Source: QWQI01 sp964608915 (lineage in GTDB: Bacteria; Planctomycetota; Planctomycetia; Isosphaerales; Isosphaeraceae). From it: a DNA stretch of 64,000 nucleotides. Shown piece after piece: positions 52,413-60,875 of this stretch. Position numbers and translations under genes: made by a program. The stretch spans positions 62,001 through 126,000 of the forward strand of contig CAZSQA010000002.1 of NCBI GenBank assembly GCA_964608915.1, given 5' to 3'. The notes beneath the pieces were generated by a model. The model worked only from the letters and a program-made list of their open reading frames with translations. It was not told the DNA's origin and did not search any database. Each line of letters begins with the position of its first letter. Position 1 is the first letter of the stretch.

Positions 52413-52958
52413 ATGTACGTTCCGACCAAACTCTTCTTCACCAAGGGCGTCGGTGTTCACCGCGAGAAACTGACGAGCTTCGAACTGGCTCTGCGGGACG
52501 CCAGTATCGCTTGCTACAATCTCGTCCGGGTTTCCAGTATCTTTCCGCCCCACTGCGAGGAAATCTCGATCGAAGAAGGGCTTAAGTATCTTAACCCCGG
52601 TCAGATCGTGCACGTGGTCATGAGCGAAAGCGCCACGGCCGAGCCGAATCGACTGATCGCCGCCAGCGTCGGCGTCGCCATTCCGCGTGACCGCGACCAG
52701 TTCGGCTACCTGAGCGAACACCACAGCTACGGCGAAAACGAAAAGATCGCTGGCGACTACGCCGAAGATCTCGCCGCCGAAATGCTGGCCACGGTGCTCG
52801 GCATCAAGTTCGACCCGGAAAGCGCCTGGGACGAAAAACGCGAACTGTGGAAGCTCGCCGACGTGATCACGCAGACCAAGCAGGTCACGGCCAGCGCCAC
52901 AGGCGACAAGAAGGGCAACTGGACGACCGTCGTCGCCGCCGCCATCCTTCTGCCCTGA
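52413..52958 (+). CDS. Pyruvoyl-dependent arginine decarboxylase
   Basis: The protein has 181 residues. The self-cleavage site is S41-S42 in RVSSIFPPHCEE, which creates the pyruvoyl group. Conserved SESATAEPNRLIAASVGVA and FGYLSEHHSYG complete the fold. It makes agmatine from arginine. It lies 146 nt before a deoxyhypusine-synthase-like gene, so both probably serve polyamine synthesis. Upstream is TTGAAG-N17-TAATGA (52281-52309), a modest promoter candidate overlapping the palindrome AATGATATCATT. Confidence 0.92.
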   Translation: MYVPTKLFFTKGVGVHREKLTSFELALRDASIACYNLVRVSSIFPPHCEEISIEEGLKYLNPGQIVHVVMSESATAEPNRLIAASVGVAIPRDRDQFGYLSEHHSYGENEKIAGDYAEDLAAEMLATVLGIKFDPESAWDEKRELWKLADVITQTKQVTASATGDKKGNWTTVVAAAILLP

Positions 52959-53104
52959 TACATTCCGAACCGGCCGGCCCTGAAATCAGGGCCGCCGAAC
53001 GGACCACTACCACGCCACGTGCGGGCCGCGCCTTCAGCCGACCGGTACGTGGCTTTGTTCATCTCATCCGCTCGAACGGCAATTTACGGAGATCACTCAG
53101 CGAC

Positions 53105-54280
53105 ATGGCCAAACAGCCCAAGGCTTCCAAGTTCCTCAAGCAGATCAGCCCTCGCCGCATCGCCCCGCCGGCCATCGACAGCAAAATCGCCGTCGCCGAC
53201 ATGATCGACGAGGCCTTTTCCAGCTATAACGCCGGCCGCCTCCGGGAAATCTGCCAGGTCTTCACTCGCAAGATGCTCACGGCCGACTGCACCGTCGGCC
53301 TGACCCTCTCCGGGGCTCTCACGCCCGCTGGTCTGGGCGTTTCGTGCCTGATTCCGTTGATCCGGGCCGGGTTCATCGACTGGATGGTCTCGACCGGGGC
53401 GAATCTCTATCACGACACCCACTATGCCCTGGACCTGCCCCTGCACCAGAGCCGGCCGGACGTGAACGACTTCGTCTTGCGCGAGAATTCGATCATCCGC
53501 ATTTACGACATCGTCTTCGACTACCAGACACTGCTGGACACGGACAAGTTCTATCGCGAACTGATCACGAGCGACGCCTTCGCCCGTACGATGAGCACGG
53601 CCGAGTTCCACTACGAAGTCGGCCGTTACCTGCACGCCCGCGACGAAAAGCTGGGCCGGGGCAGTTCTTCGATCCTGGCTGCCGCTTTCGAAGCCGGCAT
53701 GCCGATCTATACCTCGAGCCCCGGCGACAGCTCGATCGGCATGAACCTGGCCGCTCTTGAACTGGCCGGCGGCAAGCTGCGGATCGACCCGCTGCTGGAC
53801 GTGAACGAAACAGCCGCCATCGTTTACGAAGCCAAGAAAAAAGGCGGCACCTCGGGCGTGCTGATCCTCGGCGGCGGCAGCCCGAAGAATTTCATCCTGC
53901 AGACCGAGCCGCAGATTCAGGAAGTGCTGGGCCTGGACGAGTCGGGCCACGATTACTTCCTCCAGATCACCGACGCCCGCCCCGACACCGGCGGACTTTC
54001 CGGCGCCACAGCCAGCGAAGCGATGACCTGGGGCAAAGTCGTTCCCGAACAATTGCCCGACTCGGTCACGTGCTACACCGATTCGACGATCGCCCTGCCA
54101 CTTCTGACCAGCTACGCTTTTTCGCGGGTCAAGCCGCGCAAGCTGAAGCGGCTCATGGATAAACGCGAGGCCATGTACGAATCGCTCCGTAAAGCCTACG
54201 AAAAGCACCTGAAGTCGGGCGAGGAAACCGGCACGGCTTCGCGGAAGCCTTCGAAGTCATCCAAGCACCCGCATAAGTGA
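53105..54280 (+). CDS. Deoxyhypusine-synthase-like enzyme, probable polyamine aminobutyltransferase
   Basis: The protein has 391 residues. The NAD-dependent DHS fold is evident (DCTVGLTLSGALTPAG, VSTGANLYHDTHYAL, YTSSPGDSSIGMN, ILGGGSPKNF). The imine-forming lysine is kept as K311 in SGATASEAMTWGKV. Bacteria lack eIF5A, so such homologs usually make homospermidine or another polyamine. Next to an arginine decarboxylase, the agmatine route is plausible. The start has GGAG about 12 nt upstream, and the tail is Lys/Ser-rich. Confidence 0.88.
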   Translation: MAKQPKASKFLKQISPRRIAPPAIDSKIAVADMIDEAFSSYNAGRLREICQVFTRKMLTADCTVGLTLSGALTPAGLGVSCLIPLIRAGFIDWMVSTGANLYHDTHYALDLPLHQSRPDVNDFVLRENSIIRIYDIVFDYQTLLDTDKFYRELITSDAFARTMSTAEFHYEVGRYLHARDEKLGRGSSSILAAAFEAGMPIYTSSPGDSSIGMNLAALELAGGKLRIDPLLDVNETAAIVYEAKKKGGTSGVLILGGGSPKNFILQTEPQIQEVLGLDESGHDYFLQITDARPDTGGLSGATASEAMTWGKVVPEQLPDSVTCYTDSTIALPLLTSYAFSRVKPRKLKRLMDKREAMYESLRKAYEKHLKSGEETGTASRKPSKSSKHPHK

Positions 54281-54336
54281 CCGTATCCGCCCGGTTCTCG
54301 AAGGGACCTGGCGGCAATCCGGATGGGAGCGGAACC

Positions 54337-55380
54337 ATGGCCCAGATTCTCGCCATCGATCCGGAGACTCCCGACATTGACATCATCCGCCAGGCCGCCG
54401 CGATCCTCCGATCCGGCGGCCTTGTGGCGTTTCCGACCGAGACTGTCTATGGACTCGGGGCTGACGCCACTGATGCTTTCGCCGTTCGCAAAATCTTCGT
54501 GGCCAAGGGCCGGCCGCAGACCAATCCCCTGATCGTGCACTGCGAGTCGATCGAGCGGGTTCTCCGCGAATGCGTTACGGATTGGCCTGATGATGCTCAA
54601 AAGCTGGCCGATGCCTTCTGGCCAGGCCCGATGACGCTGATTCTGCCGAAGTCGGCCAGGATTCCCGACGAAACGACGGCCGGCCTGGCGTACGTCGGCG
54701 TACGCATCCCGGCGAACACGGTCGCCCGGGCTCTGATCACGGCCGCCGATCGACCCATCGCGGCCCCTTCCGCGAACCGGTCGAACCGGATCTCGCCGAC
54801 CCGGGCCGAGCATGTGACGAACGACCTGGGCGACCGCATCGGCCTGATTCTCGATGCCGGCCCCTGCTCCGCCGGTGTCGAATCGACCGTACTGGATCTT
54901 TCCGGACCTGATCCGAAAATTCTCCGCCCTGGGCCGATTGGTGCGGCGGCGATTGCGGCAGTTCTGGGCAAGCACGTGATCTCAGCGGAATCGGTCATCT
55001 CCGAAGATCTGGCCCGCGTGGCGCCGGGGCAATCTCGACTGCATTATTCACCACTCAAACTGCTGCGCATCGTGCGGCGGGACGAAGTCGAGAACGATCC
55101 CACGATCGCGACCCTCATTCTGGGCGAAAAGGCTGAGGTCGTCGACTCGCTGGCGAAATCGATCACGCACATCGCTCTGTCTGACGCAAAGACAACTGAG
55201 CAAAGGCTCTACGACATCCTCCACCGGTGGGATAGCGTGCCTTCGATTCGCTCGATTCAGGTCGTATTCGGCACCGGGACCGATGCCCCCGCATGGGCGA
55301 CCGTTCGGGACAGATTGAGCCGAGCGGCCGAGAGGGCCAATGAAGTTCCTCCGGACAAAAAGCCAAAGGATCGTCCATGA
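54337..55380 (+). CDS. L-threonylcarbamoyladenylate synthase (Sua5/TsaC)
   Basis: The protein has 347 residues. The YrdC domain shows GGLVAFPTETVYGLGADA, KIFVAKGRPQTNPLIVH, WPGPMTLIL, VGVRIPAN and PIAAPSANRSNRISPT, all substrate-site motifs. The linker PGQSRLHYSP leads to the C-terminal Sua5 domain. It makes the activated intermediate for t6A in tRNA. GGGAGCGGAACC precedes the ATG at 54337, and an upstream GTG at 54277 overlaps the previous gene. Its stop overlaps the methyltransferase start. Confidence 0.94.
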   Translation: MAQILAIDPETPDIDIIRQAAAILRSGGLVAFPTETVYGLGADATDAFAVRKIFVAKGRPQTNPLIVHCESIERVLRECVTDWPDDAQKLADAFWPGPMTLILPKSARIPDETTAGLAYVGVRIPANTVARALITAADRPIAAPSANRSNRISPTRAEHVTNDLGDRIGLILDAGPCSAGVESTVLDLSGPDPKILRPGPIGAAAIAAVLGKHVISAESVISEDLARVAPGQSRLHYSPLKLLRIVRRDEVENDPTIATLILGEKAEVVDSLAKSITHIALSDAKTTEQRLYDILHRWDSVPSIRSIQVVFGTGTDAPAWATVRDRLSRAAERANEVPPDKKPKDRP

Positions 55381-56114
55381 CAGCGCCCGTAAACGCGGCA
55401 GACCTTTTCCTGCAAGGCTGGAAGAATTATCGGCTGATCCTCGAATTTGACTATCTCTGGCACCGGATGGCGGCGGATGCCCTGGAACGGGTGATCGCGA
55501 ATCGATGCGATCTTGCCGGTTCGTTGCGATTTCTCGACCTGGCCTGCGGCGATGCCGACACGACTTCTTCAGTCCTGACCCGAATCGCAGCATCCGCAAG
55601 TCAAACTGCGCCAATCAGAATCGAATACGTGGGTGTCGACAATTCGCCGATGGCACTGGAGGAAGCGGCTCGGACCACATTCGGCGCCGGGATCAATCCA
55701 GGTTTCGTCGAATCCGATTTCGTCGAATTCCTGCGAAAAGACGATTCGCGATTCGACGTGATTTTCGTCGGCATGTCGGCCCATCATCTGGGGCTCGCCC
55801 GATTGCCCGATTTCTTCGCCGGGGTGCGTGCAAGGCTTTCCCCTGGCGGGCTTTTCATCGCTTTCGAAACGTTCTGCCTGCCCGACGAAACCCGCGACGA
55901 ACATCTCGAGCGCCTGCACGCGATCATTCGCAAATTCTGGAGCCGCATGCCTCAGGCTGCCAGCGACAATGTCATCGCCCACACGGCCGAGTGCGATTTC
56001 CCCGTCTCATTGGCGGACTGGAACGCTGCCGCGACAAATGCAGGCCTGAACCCGGGCCACTTCGTCATGAAATCACCCGACCGGATTTCGGCCATGGTCG
56101 TGCACGAAGCTTAA
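55377..56114 (+). CDS. Class I SAM-dependent methyltransferase, coupled to Sua5
   Basis: The protein has 245 residues and starts inside the sua5 stop (ATGA overlap, 55377-55380). Motif I is LRFLDLACGDADTTSSVL, post-I is YVGVDNSPMALEEA, and motif II is FDVIFVGMSAHHL. The late GGLFIAFETFC strand matches a small-molecule methyltransferase. Coupling with Sua5 could hint at RNA modification, but nothing in the sequence shows the substrate. Confidence 0.86.
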   Translation: MTAPVNAADLFLQGWKNYRLILEFDYLWHRMAADALERVIANRCDLAGSLRFLDLACGDADTTSSVLTRIAASASQTAPIRIEYVGVDNSPMALEEAARTTFGAGINPGFVESDFVEFLRKDDSRFDVIFVGMSAHHLGLARLPDFFAGVRARLSPGGLFIAFETFCLPDETRDEHLERLHAIIRKFWSRMPQAASDNVIAHTAECDFPVSLADWNAAATNAGLNPGHFVMKSPDRISAMVVHEA

Positions 56115-56193
56115 AAGAAAACGAAACGACCCGCGCCGAATGAGTTCGGAACGCGGGCCATTCGTGATTCGGCAAATGCTCGACTGGCGAAAA

Positions 56194-57213
56194 TCAGGCG
56201 TTGCCCTGACCTTCGGCGAAGGCGGAGTCGAACATCCGGCCAGCGGCCGGAAAGCGGAGAACCCGCTTGACGAACGCGGCGGCTTCCTCTGCGCCGAATT
56301 CGCGGTCCATGCCGGGATCTTCCCACTCGACCGACAGCGGCCCGTCATAGCCGATCCGGTTGAGTTCGCGGGCGATCTCTTCGAAGTCGACCTGACCGCG
56401 GCCCGGCGAGCGGAAGTCCCAACCCCGGCGGGCGTCGCCGAAGTTCAGGTGGCTGCCCAGGATGCCCGACTTGCCGTCGAGCGTGCGGGCGGCGTCCTTC
56501 ACGTGCACGTGATAGATCCGGTTCGGGAAGGCCCGCAGGAACTGGACCGAGTCCACGAACTGCCAGTGCAGGTGGCTGGGGTCGAAGTTGAAGCCGAACT
56601 CGGGGCGATTATTCAGGGCGTCCAGAGCGCGCTGGGCGGAATAGATGTCGAAGGCGATTTCGGTCGGATGCACTTCCAGGCCGAATTTGATGCCGTTGTC
56701 GCGGAAGACGTCGAGGATCGGGTTCCAGCGCTTGGCCAGGTCGTCATAGCCGGCGTCGATCAGGGAGTCTGAAACGGGCGGGAAGCTGTAGAGCAGGTGC
56801 CAGATCGAAGAGCCGGTGAAGCCGTTGACGACCTTCACGCCCAGCCTGGCGGCGGCCTTGGCCGTGTCCTTCATCTCCTGAATGGCACGCTCGCGGACAC
56901 CTTCCGGGCCGCCCTTGAAGTCGTCCCAGACGTGGGGCGGCAGGATGAGCTTGTGGCGCTCGTCGATGATGTCGCAGACGGCCTGGCCGACGAGGTGGTT
57001 CGAAATGGCCCAGCACTTCAGCCCGTATTTGGCCAGCAGCTCATGGCGGCCCTGGCAGTAGCCGTCCTTGGTCAGGGCGTCCTGCACGTTGAAGTGGTCG
57101 CCCCAGCACGGCAGCTCGATCCCTTCATAGCCCCAGCTGGCCGCTTTGCGGGCGATGTCTTCGAGACTCATGTCGGCCCACTGGCCGGTGAACAGGGTGA
57201 CGGGTCGTGCCAT
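56194..57213 (-). CDS. Sugar phosphate isomerase/epimerase (xylose-isomerase-like TIM barrel)
   Basis: The protein has 339 residues. Barrel strands and metal-ligand segments are visible: GYEGIELPCWGDHF, GLEVHPTEIAFD, FNFDPSHLHWQ, HVHVKDA and SVEWEDPG, giving the Glu-Asp-His-Glu set of the IolE/Hyi family. There is no signal peptide. The frame is open to 57285, but the conserved start is MARPVTLFTG. Such enzymes often accompany Gfo/Idh/MocA oxidoreductases in planctomycetes; here it stands alone. Confidence 0.9.
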   Translation of the reverse strand: MARPVTLFTGQWADMSLEDIARKAASWGYEGIELPCWGDHFNVQDALTKDGYCQGRHELLAKYGLKCWAISNHLVGQAVCDIIDERHKLILPPHVWDDFKGGPEGVRERAIQEMKDTAKAAARLGVKVVNGFTGSSIWHLLYSFPPVSDSLIDAGYDDLAKRWNPILDVFRDNGIKFGLEVHPTEIAFDIYSAQRALDALNNRPEFGFNFDPSHLHWQFVDSVQFLRAFPNRIYHVHVKDAARTLDGKSGILGSHLNFGDARRGWDFRSPGRGQVDFEEIARELNRIGYDGPLSVEWEDPGMDREFGAEEAAAFVKRVLRFPAAGRMFDSAFAEGQGNA

Positions 57214-57484
57214 GTTGCGTCGTGACCTTCGTTGATTCGTGGATATCGGTGTTCGGGATGACGGATGCGGAGGGAACTCGGGCAAGGAAGCCGATTCGAA
57301 GCGGTCGAGCCCCTGTTCCTCGTGACACTCAAGTTAGAAGGACGGTCGCGAGTTGTCAACGGGGCGAACGGCGAACCCAAACGGGCGGGGGCTAGATTTC
57401 GAGGAAAGCTTATCGCGATGGCTGAACTCGGTGCAGCGAAACGGGAGTCGACTCAAGCCGTTCAGAAAATGACGAGGTAGACTA

Positions 57485-57513
57485 TTGACAGAAGCTTCGG
57501 TACGGCATAACTT
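57485..57513 (+). promoter_or_regulatory. Candidate promoter of the double-glycine peptide cassette
   Basis: A perfect TTGACA (57485-57490), then 17 nt, then TAACTT (57508-57513), a weak -10. It lies just upstream of the hexamer repeat. Apart from this and the repeat, the 383-bp region 57214-57596 shows no gene. Confidence 0.4.
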
Positions 57514-57520
57514 GAAATTG

Positions 57521-57578
57521 TTCTGCTTCTGCTTCTGCTTCTGCTTCTGTTTCTGTTTCTGCTTCTGCTTCTGCTTCT
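57521..57578 (+). repeat. Hexanucleotide repeat, nine units, in the leader of the peptide gene
   Basis: Units of TTCTGC run as four TTCTGC, two TTCTGT and three TTCTGC (57521-57574), then TTCT. The block ends 12 nt before the AAGGAG ribosome binding site. A pyrimidine-rich simple repeat at this place can change length by slippage. Confidence 0.95.
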
Positions 57579-57596
57579 CAAGCTAAGGAGAGTGTC

Positions 57597-58070
57597 ATGC
57601 GAAATACGATTTTCGTGGCATTGATGGTATTGGCGACGGCGTACGCCGATTGGACAATAGATTCCATTAGATCGACTTCCCGATGGCGTAGTCTTTCGTC
57701 GATCGAATCATCGGCGATTTACGGTGGTAGGAATGATACGATTTACGAATGCAAGAAAAAGGCAGACTGTTGGAATCTACTTCCATTCCTCTGCTCTGAG
57801 ATTTCGCTGGACCCTGCGAAGAATGGTTCGGATTTGGGGACCGTATCTCAGAAGTGCAGCCAGACTTTCCAAGTTGAACTCTACAAAAATGGCCCGAATG
57901 AAGAATGCCAGGAGTCCGAGAAGGAAAAGAACAGTTGTTATCTGAAAGCTGGGGCCCCTGTGGCTTGCAGGCGAGTGACCAAATGCGTCTGGAATTCTCA
58001 GTTGCAGACATGTGAATTATCTTCGACATATGGTGAAAACAACGCGCCCCCTGATTGTTTGAACCTGTAA
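57597..58070 (+). CDS. Exported Cys-rich peptide precursor with double-glycine motif
   Basis: The protein has 157 residues. A short hydrophobic N-terminus (residues 4-17, IFVALMVLATAYA) looks like a Sec signal. Residues 33-44, LSSIESSAIYGG, follow the LSxxELxxIxGG leader pattern at all positions but one (Ser for the second Leu). All ten cysteines (52, 58, 66, 87, 104, 114, 124, 130, 139, 154) lie after the Gly-Gly, enough for five disulfides. Sampled lines have GC of about 42-47%, well below the neighbours. AAGGAG precedes the ATG. A C39-like peptidase lies two genes downstream. No homolog is recognised. Confidence 0.75.
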   Translation: MRNTIFVALMVLATAYADWTIDSIRSTSRWRSLSSIESSAIYGGRNDTIYECKKKADCWNLLPFLCSEISLDPAKNGSDLGTVSQKCSQTFQVELYKNGPNEECQESEKEKNSCYLKAGAPVACRRVTKCVWNSQLQTCELSSTYGENNAPPDCLNL

Positions 58071-58130
58071 TCCGTATCGCGGTTCACTGCGTTCGATCGG
58101 TTTTGAGCAATCATCAGGAAGATCTCGATC

Positions 58131-59162
58131 ATGGGTCCATGCATAAAACTTGCTTTTACGTCTATTTTCTTGCTCCGACTTTTCCTGATCCAGGAGGCTC
58201 GATCAGCGGATCAGGGGCAGGAACTTCTGGAACGTCTCGTTCTGGATGCCCAGGCGGAGAATCAGGGGAAAGTGACTGGTGGAGAGATGTCTTATCGTAT
58301 CACCAGCAAATCCCGTCTTGAGGGCAAAAAGGAGCCCTATGTGGTCGATGCGACCGTCAGATGGGATCGGCGGAAAGCATTCTGGACATTTAAGGTCTCA
58401 GATCCTTCCTCGGTGCTCACGGACGGCCTACATCTCGATCCCGTGCAGGAATGCCGAACCGAATACGCGCTGCGAACCGGTGACAAAGTGTATCTATACA
58501 ACGCCTATCTCAACACATTGCATGAAATCGTTGCCGACAAGTTGAGATACATGACGGACAACCAGATACTCGACGTGTTTCCGGAGACACTCGGCAGCCG
58601 TTGTTGCTTTCCGTCCCAAACGACTGGGCGGCCTTGGTCGGAAATGACCGGTTCGAATTACGCACGCCTGTTCGCGAATTCGACGCTCAAGCTCGAACGG
58701 GTTTCGAAATCCGTGATTCGGCAAACGCTCACGGACCCGACGGGAACCATCGCGACGACCGATTTTTCGCTCGAGTTCTCGGGCTATCCGATCCGGATGG
58801 ATTTTCAGGACGGGACTTCGACGAGCCAGAACGTCATCTCGACTTTCGAATGGATGAATTCGGGAGGATCGACCGTTCTGAAGAAATTCCGGATCGTCCG
58901 GGGCGACACCAGCAGGGGTGAAGCGAACGCGAGGGAATGGCACGAATTCGAAGCCCGATCCTTCAAGTCGTCGAAATCGGAGATCACGTTCGATTTCAAT
59001 GCCCTGAAGGCGCTGCTGCCGAAAAACACGAAAGTCGTCGACCATCTCCGTCAGACGTCGTACCAGATCGATCCCAAGGTGCCGAGGGACGCCGGAATCA
59101 CGGACGATGTGCTTGAGAAACTGGGACGCGACGTCAAAAAAGAAGGGTTCGTGAAGCCATGA
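58131..59162 (+). CDS. Secreted protein of unknown function in the C39/DUF1573 cassette
   Basis: The protein has 343 residues. The N-terminus (LAFTSIFLLRLFLIQEARSA) is a signal peptide. The mature part is beta-rich with repeated strand pairs (GKVTGGEMSYRITSKSRLEG, YVVDATVRWDRRKAFWTFKV, STLKLERVSKSVIRQTL, DFSLEFSGYPIRMDFQDG). This pattern is like lipid- or pilus-binding outer-membrane-facing beta proteins such as LolA-like folds. Its stop overlaps the next start by 4 nt (ATGA, 59159-59162). Codon use is near normal, with a lower-GC start. Confidence 0.78.
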   Translation: MGPCIKLAFTSIFLLRLFLIQEARSADQGQELLERLVLDAQAENQGKVTGGEMSYRITSKSRLEGKKEPYVVDATVRWDRRKAFWTFKVSDPSSVLTDGLHLDPVQECRTEYALRTGDKVYLYNAYLNTLHEIVADKLRYMTDNQILDVFPETLGSRCCFPSQTTGRPWSEMTGSNYARLFANSTLKLERVSKSVIRQTLTDPTGTIATTDFSLEFSGYPIRMDFQDGTSTSQNVISTFEWMNSGGSTVLKKFRIVRGDTSRGEANAREWHEFEARSFKSSKSEITFDFNALKALLPKNTKVVDHLRQTSYQIDPKVPRDAGITDDVLEKLGRDVKKEGFVKP

Positions 59163-59755
59163 CGGCGATCAGCCTGGCGGCCCTGCTCATGACGCTTCCC
59201 GGGCTCGCGGAACCAGTAAAGAAGAACGACGACAACCGGTGCGGCAGCTATTGCCTGACCGTCGCGCTGAAGTCATTCGATCGAAAAGCGACGCTGGAAC
59301 TCGTCGAGACCGAACTTGGCGAAGCGACTGCCGCCGGATACTCGATGGATCGCCTGGAGAAAACGGCCAGGACCTTCGGCATGAAAACGACGGTGGCGTT
59401 GACTTCGCTCGAAAACCTGAAATGGCGGAAATCACATATCGGCGAACGCTTCGCCTGTCTCACCCTGATTCGTAACGACCATTACGTCCTTCTCACCGAT
59501 ATTCAGGAATCGACAGTCAAGATCTGCGATCCGCCGCGAAACGATGTCCTCGACATTCCCGTGTTCGATCACGTGTGGAGCGGCCAAGTGCTCCTCATGA
59601 GCGATGTGCCGCTCACTTCGGAGGAAGACGTGGTCCGCAGTCTCAATCGATGGAGATTCGCACGCCTGGCCGGTTTCGGGTTGCTCGGCGGCCTCGTCTC
59701 AGCCGTAGCTCTGCTGAAAATCATTCGTGGAACTCGCAACGGGGATTCGAAATGA
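59159..59755 (+). CDS. Membrane-anchored C39-like cysteine peptidase
   Basis: The protein has 198 residues. The N-terminal hydrophobic stretch (ISLAALLMTLPGLAEP) is a signal peptide. The domain then has C28 in NRCGSYCLTVAL, H108 in RNDHYVLLTD and D124 in KICDPPRND, in the C39 order Cys-His-Asp. Helix 168-187 (ARLAGFGLLGGLVSAVALL) anchors it. C39 domains cut leader peptides after Gly-Gly, usually as part of ABC exporters; here it stands alone and faces outside. Translation is coupled on both sides (ATGA overlaps). Confidence 0.75.
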   Translation: MTAISLAALLMTLPGLAEPVKKNDDNRCGSYCLTVALKSFDRKATLELVETELGEATAAGYSMDRLEKTARTFGMKTTVALTSLENLKWRKSHIGERFACLTLIRNDHYVLLTDIQESTVKICDPPRNDVLDIPVFDHVWSGQVLLMSDVPLTSEEDVVRSLNRWRFARLAGFGLLGGLVSAVALLKIIRGTRNGDSK

Positions 59756-60837
59756 AACGGATCGAGGCCTCTGTTCGCGTCATTTGCTTCCTTGCGATCG
59801 TGGGCTGTTCAGGAGATAAGTCCGATCGAATACCGATGGATAGCGAATCGGCGCGACTGGGCGGAAAACTCGCGATCGAACCGGCACGGCACCAGCTCGG
59901 CGTATTGCTGAGCGGCCCCGGAAAGACGCACGTGACGGAAACTCGATTGACGAACGTCGGACGGCGGAAGTTACGCATCCACGACCTGCTCATCAGTTGC
60001 GACTGCACGAACGCGACGGTTTCCGATAAAGATCTCGCCCCGGGCGAATCCGCTATCCTCCGTTCGGAATTGAAGGTCGGGGATACGCTTGGTCCCCGGT
60101 CCTCGACCATCTCGATCCGGAGCACCGACGAGTCGGGCGTGCCGCAATCCATCGAATTTGATTGGGTGACGGAGAACGTCTTGAAATCCGGGGAAAGGAG
60201 TGATGTCTTCTCGGATCTCGCCGAAGGTGAACCGTATCGGTTCGATATTCCGCTGAAGACCACGCACCTCGCGGTTTGCGGAGATTGCCGATTCGAAACC
60301 GGCCAGATTTCGAATCTCGTGAAAACCTCCTGGTCGCCGAACCCGGCAGCGATCGGTCCGGATCATCTGCTGAAACCGGATCGAACCGATGTCGAGTTGG
60401 GTAGAATCCAGGTGGAACTATTACCTCAGCCGGAAGACCGTCATTATTCGACCAATATCGTCACTGAGTTGACCTGTGGGTCGGAGACTCGAGCGCGGTT
60501 GATTCTGCCCGTCAAGTGGACCTACGACCGACCGGTCACCGTCGCGCCCGCAAGCCTTTCCGTTGGTGTCCAAAAGGCGGGATCCGCGGTCCACAAGGAT
60601 TTGTACGTCCGTGGATCGAAGAACCGGTCGTTTCGAATCATGTCGATGGCGAGTTCCGTCGCGGGGCTGATATCCGACCCAGCGTTACCGGCCGAGCCGG
60701 CGACCGACGCGTTCGTCCGCCTGACGATCCATGTCCCGTCGAAGTCAGGCCCCTTTCGGGAAGTCGTGACCATACGTACGGATCATGCCGAAGCCGGAGA
60801 AATCCTGGTGCCCGTTTCTGGAATCGTCGAGGATTGA
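59752..60837 (+). CDS. DUF1573 lipoprotein
   Basis: The protein has 361 residues with a lipobox at C19 (LAIVGC). The N-terminal Ig-like DUF1573 domain (about residues 45-130) shows HVTETRLTNVGRRKLRIHDLLISCDCT and KDLAPGESAIL, close to the family's SCGCT and PGE motifs. Two further beta domains follow, with CGDCRFETG and LTCGSETRARLILPV. DUF1573 proteins are common in Planctomycetes and Bacteroidetes and have no firm function. The start codon overlaps the peptidase stop (59752-59755). Confidence 0.85.
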   Translation: MKRIEASVRVICFLAIVGCSGDKSDRIPMDSESARLGGKLAIEPARHQLGVLLSGPGKTHVTETRLTNVGRRKLRIHDLLISCDCTNATVSDKDLAPGESAILRSELKVGDTLGPRSSTISIRSTDESGVPQSIEFDWVTENVLKSGERSDVFSDLAEGEPYRFDIPLKTTHLAVCGDCRFETGQISNLVKTSWSPNPAAIGPDHLLKPDRTDVELGRIQVELLPQPEDRHYSTNIVTELTCGSETRARLILPVKWTYDRPVTVAPASLSVGVQKAGSAVHKDLYVRGSKNRSFRIMSMASSVAGLISDPALPAEPATDAFVRLTIHVPSKSGPFREVVTIRTDHAEAGEILVPVSGIVED

Positions 60838-60875
60838 TCGATCGCCAGGTGCGATTCGTGCAGCAGGAGCAAGAC

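Noticed and set aside
57521..57578. Hexamer repeat as coding sequence of an upstream extension
   Set aside because: The frame of the peptide is closed upstream of its ATG, and AAGGAG lies between repeat and start, so the repeat is untranslated leader.
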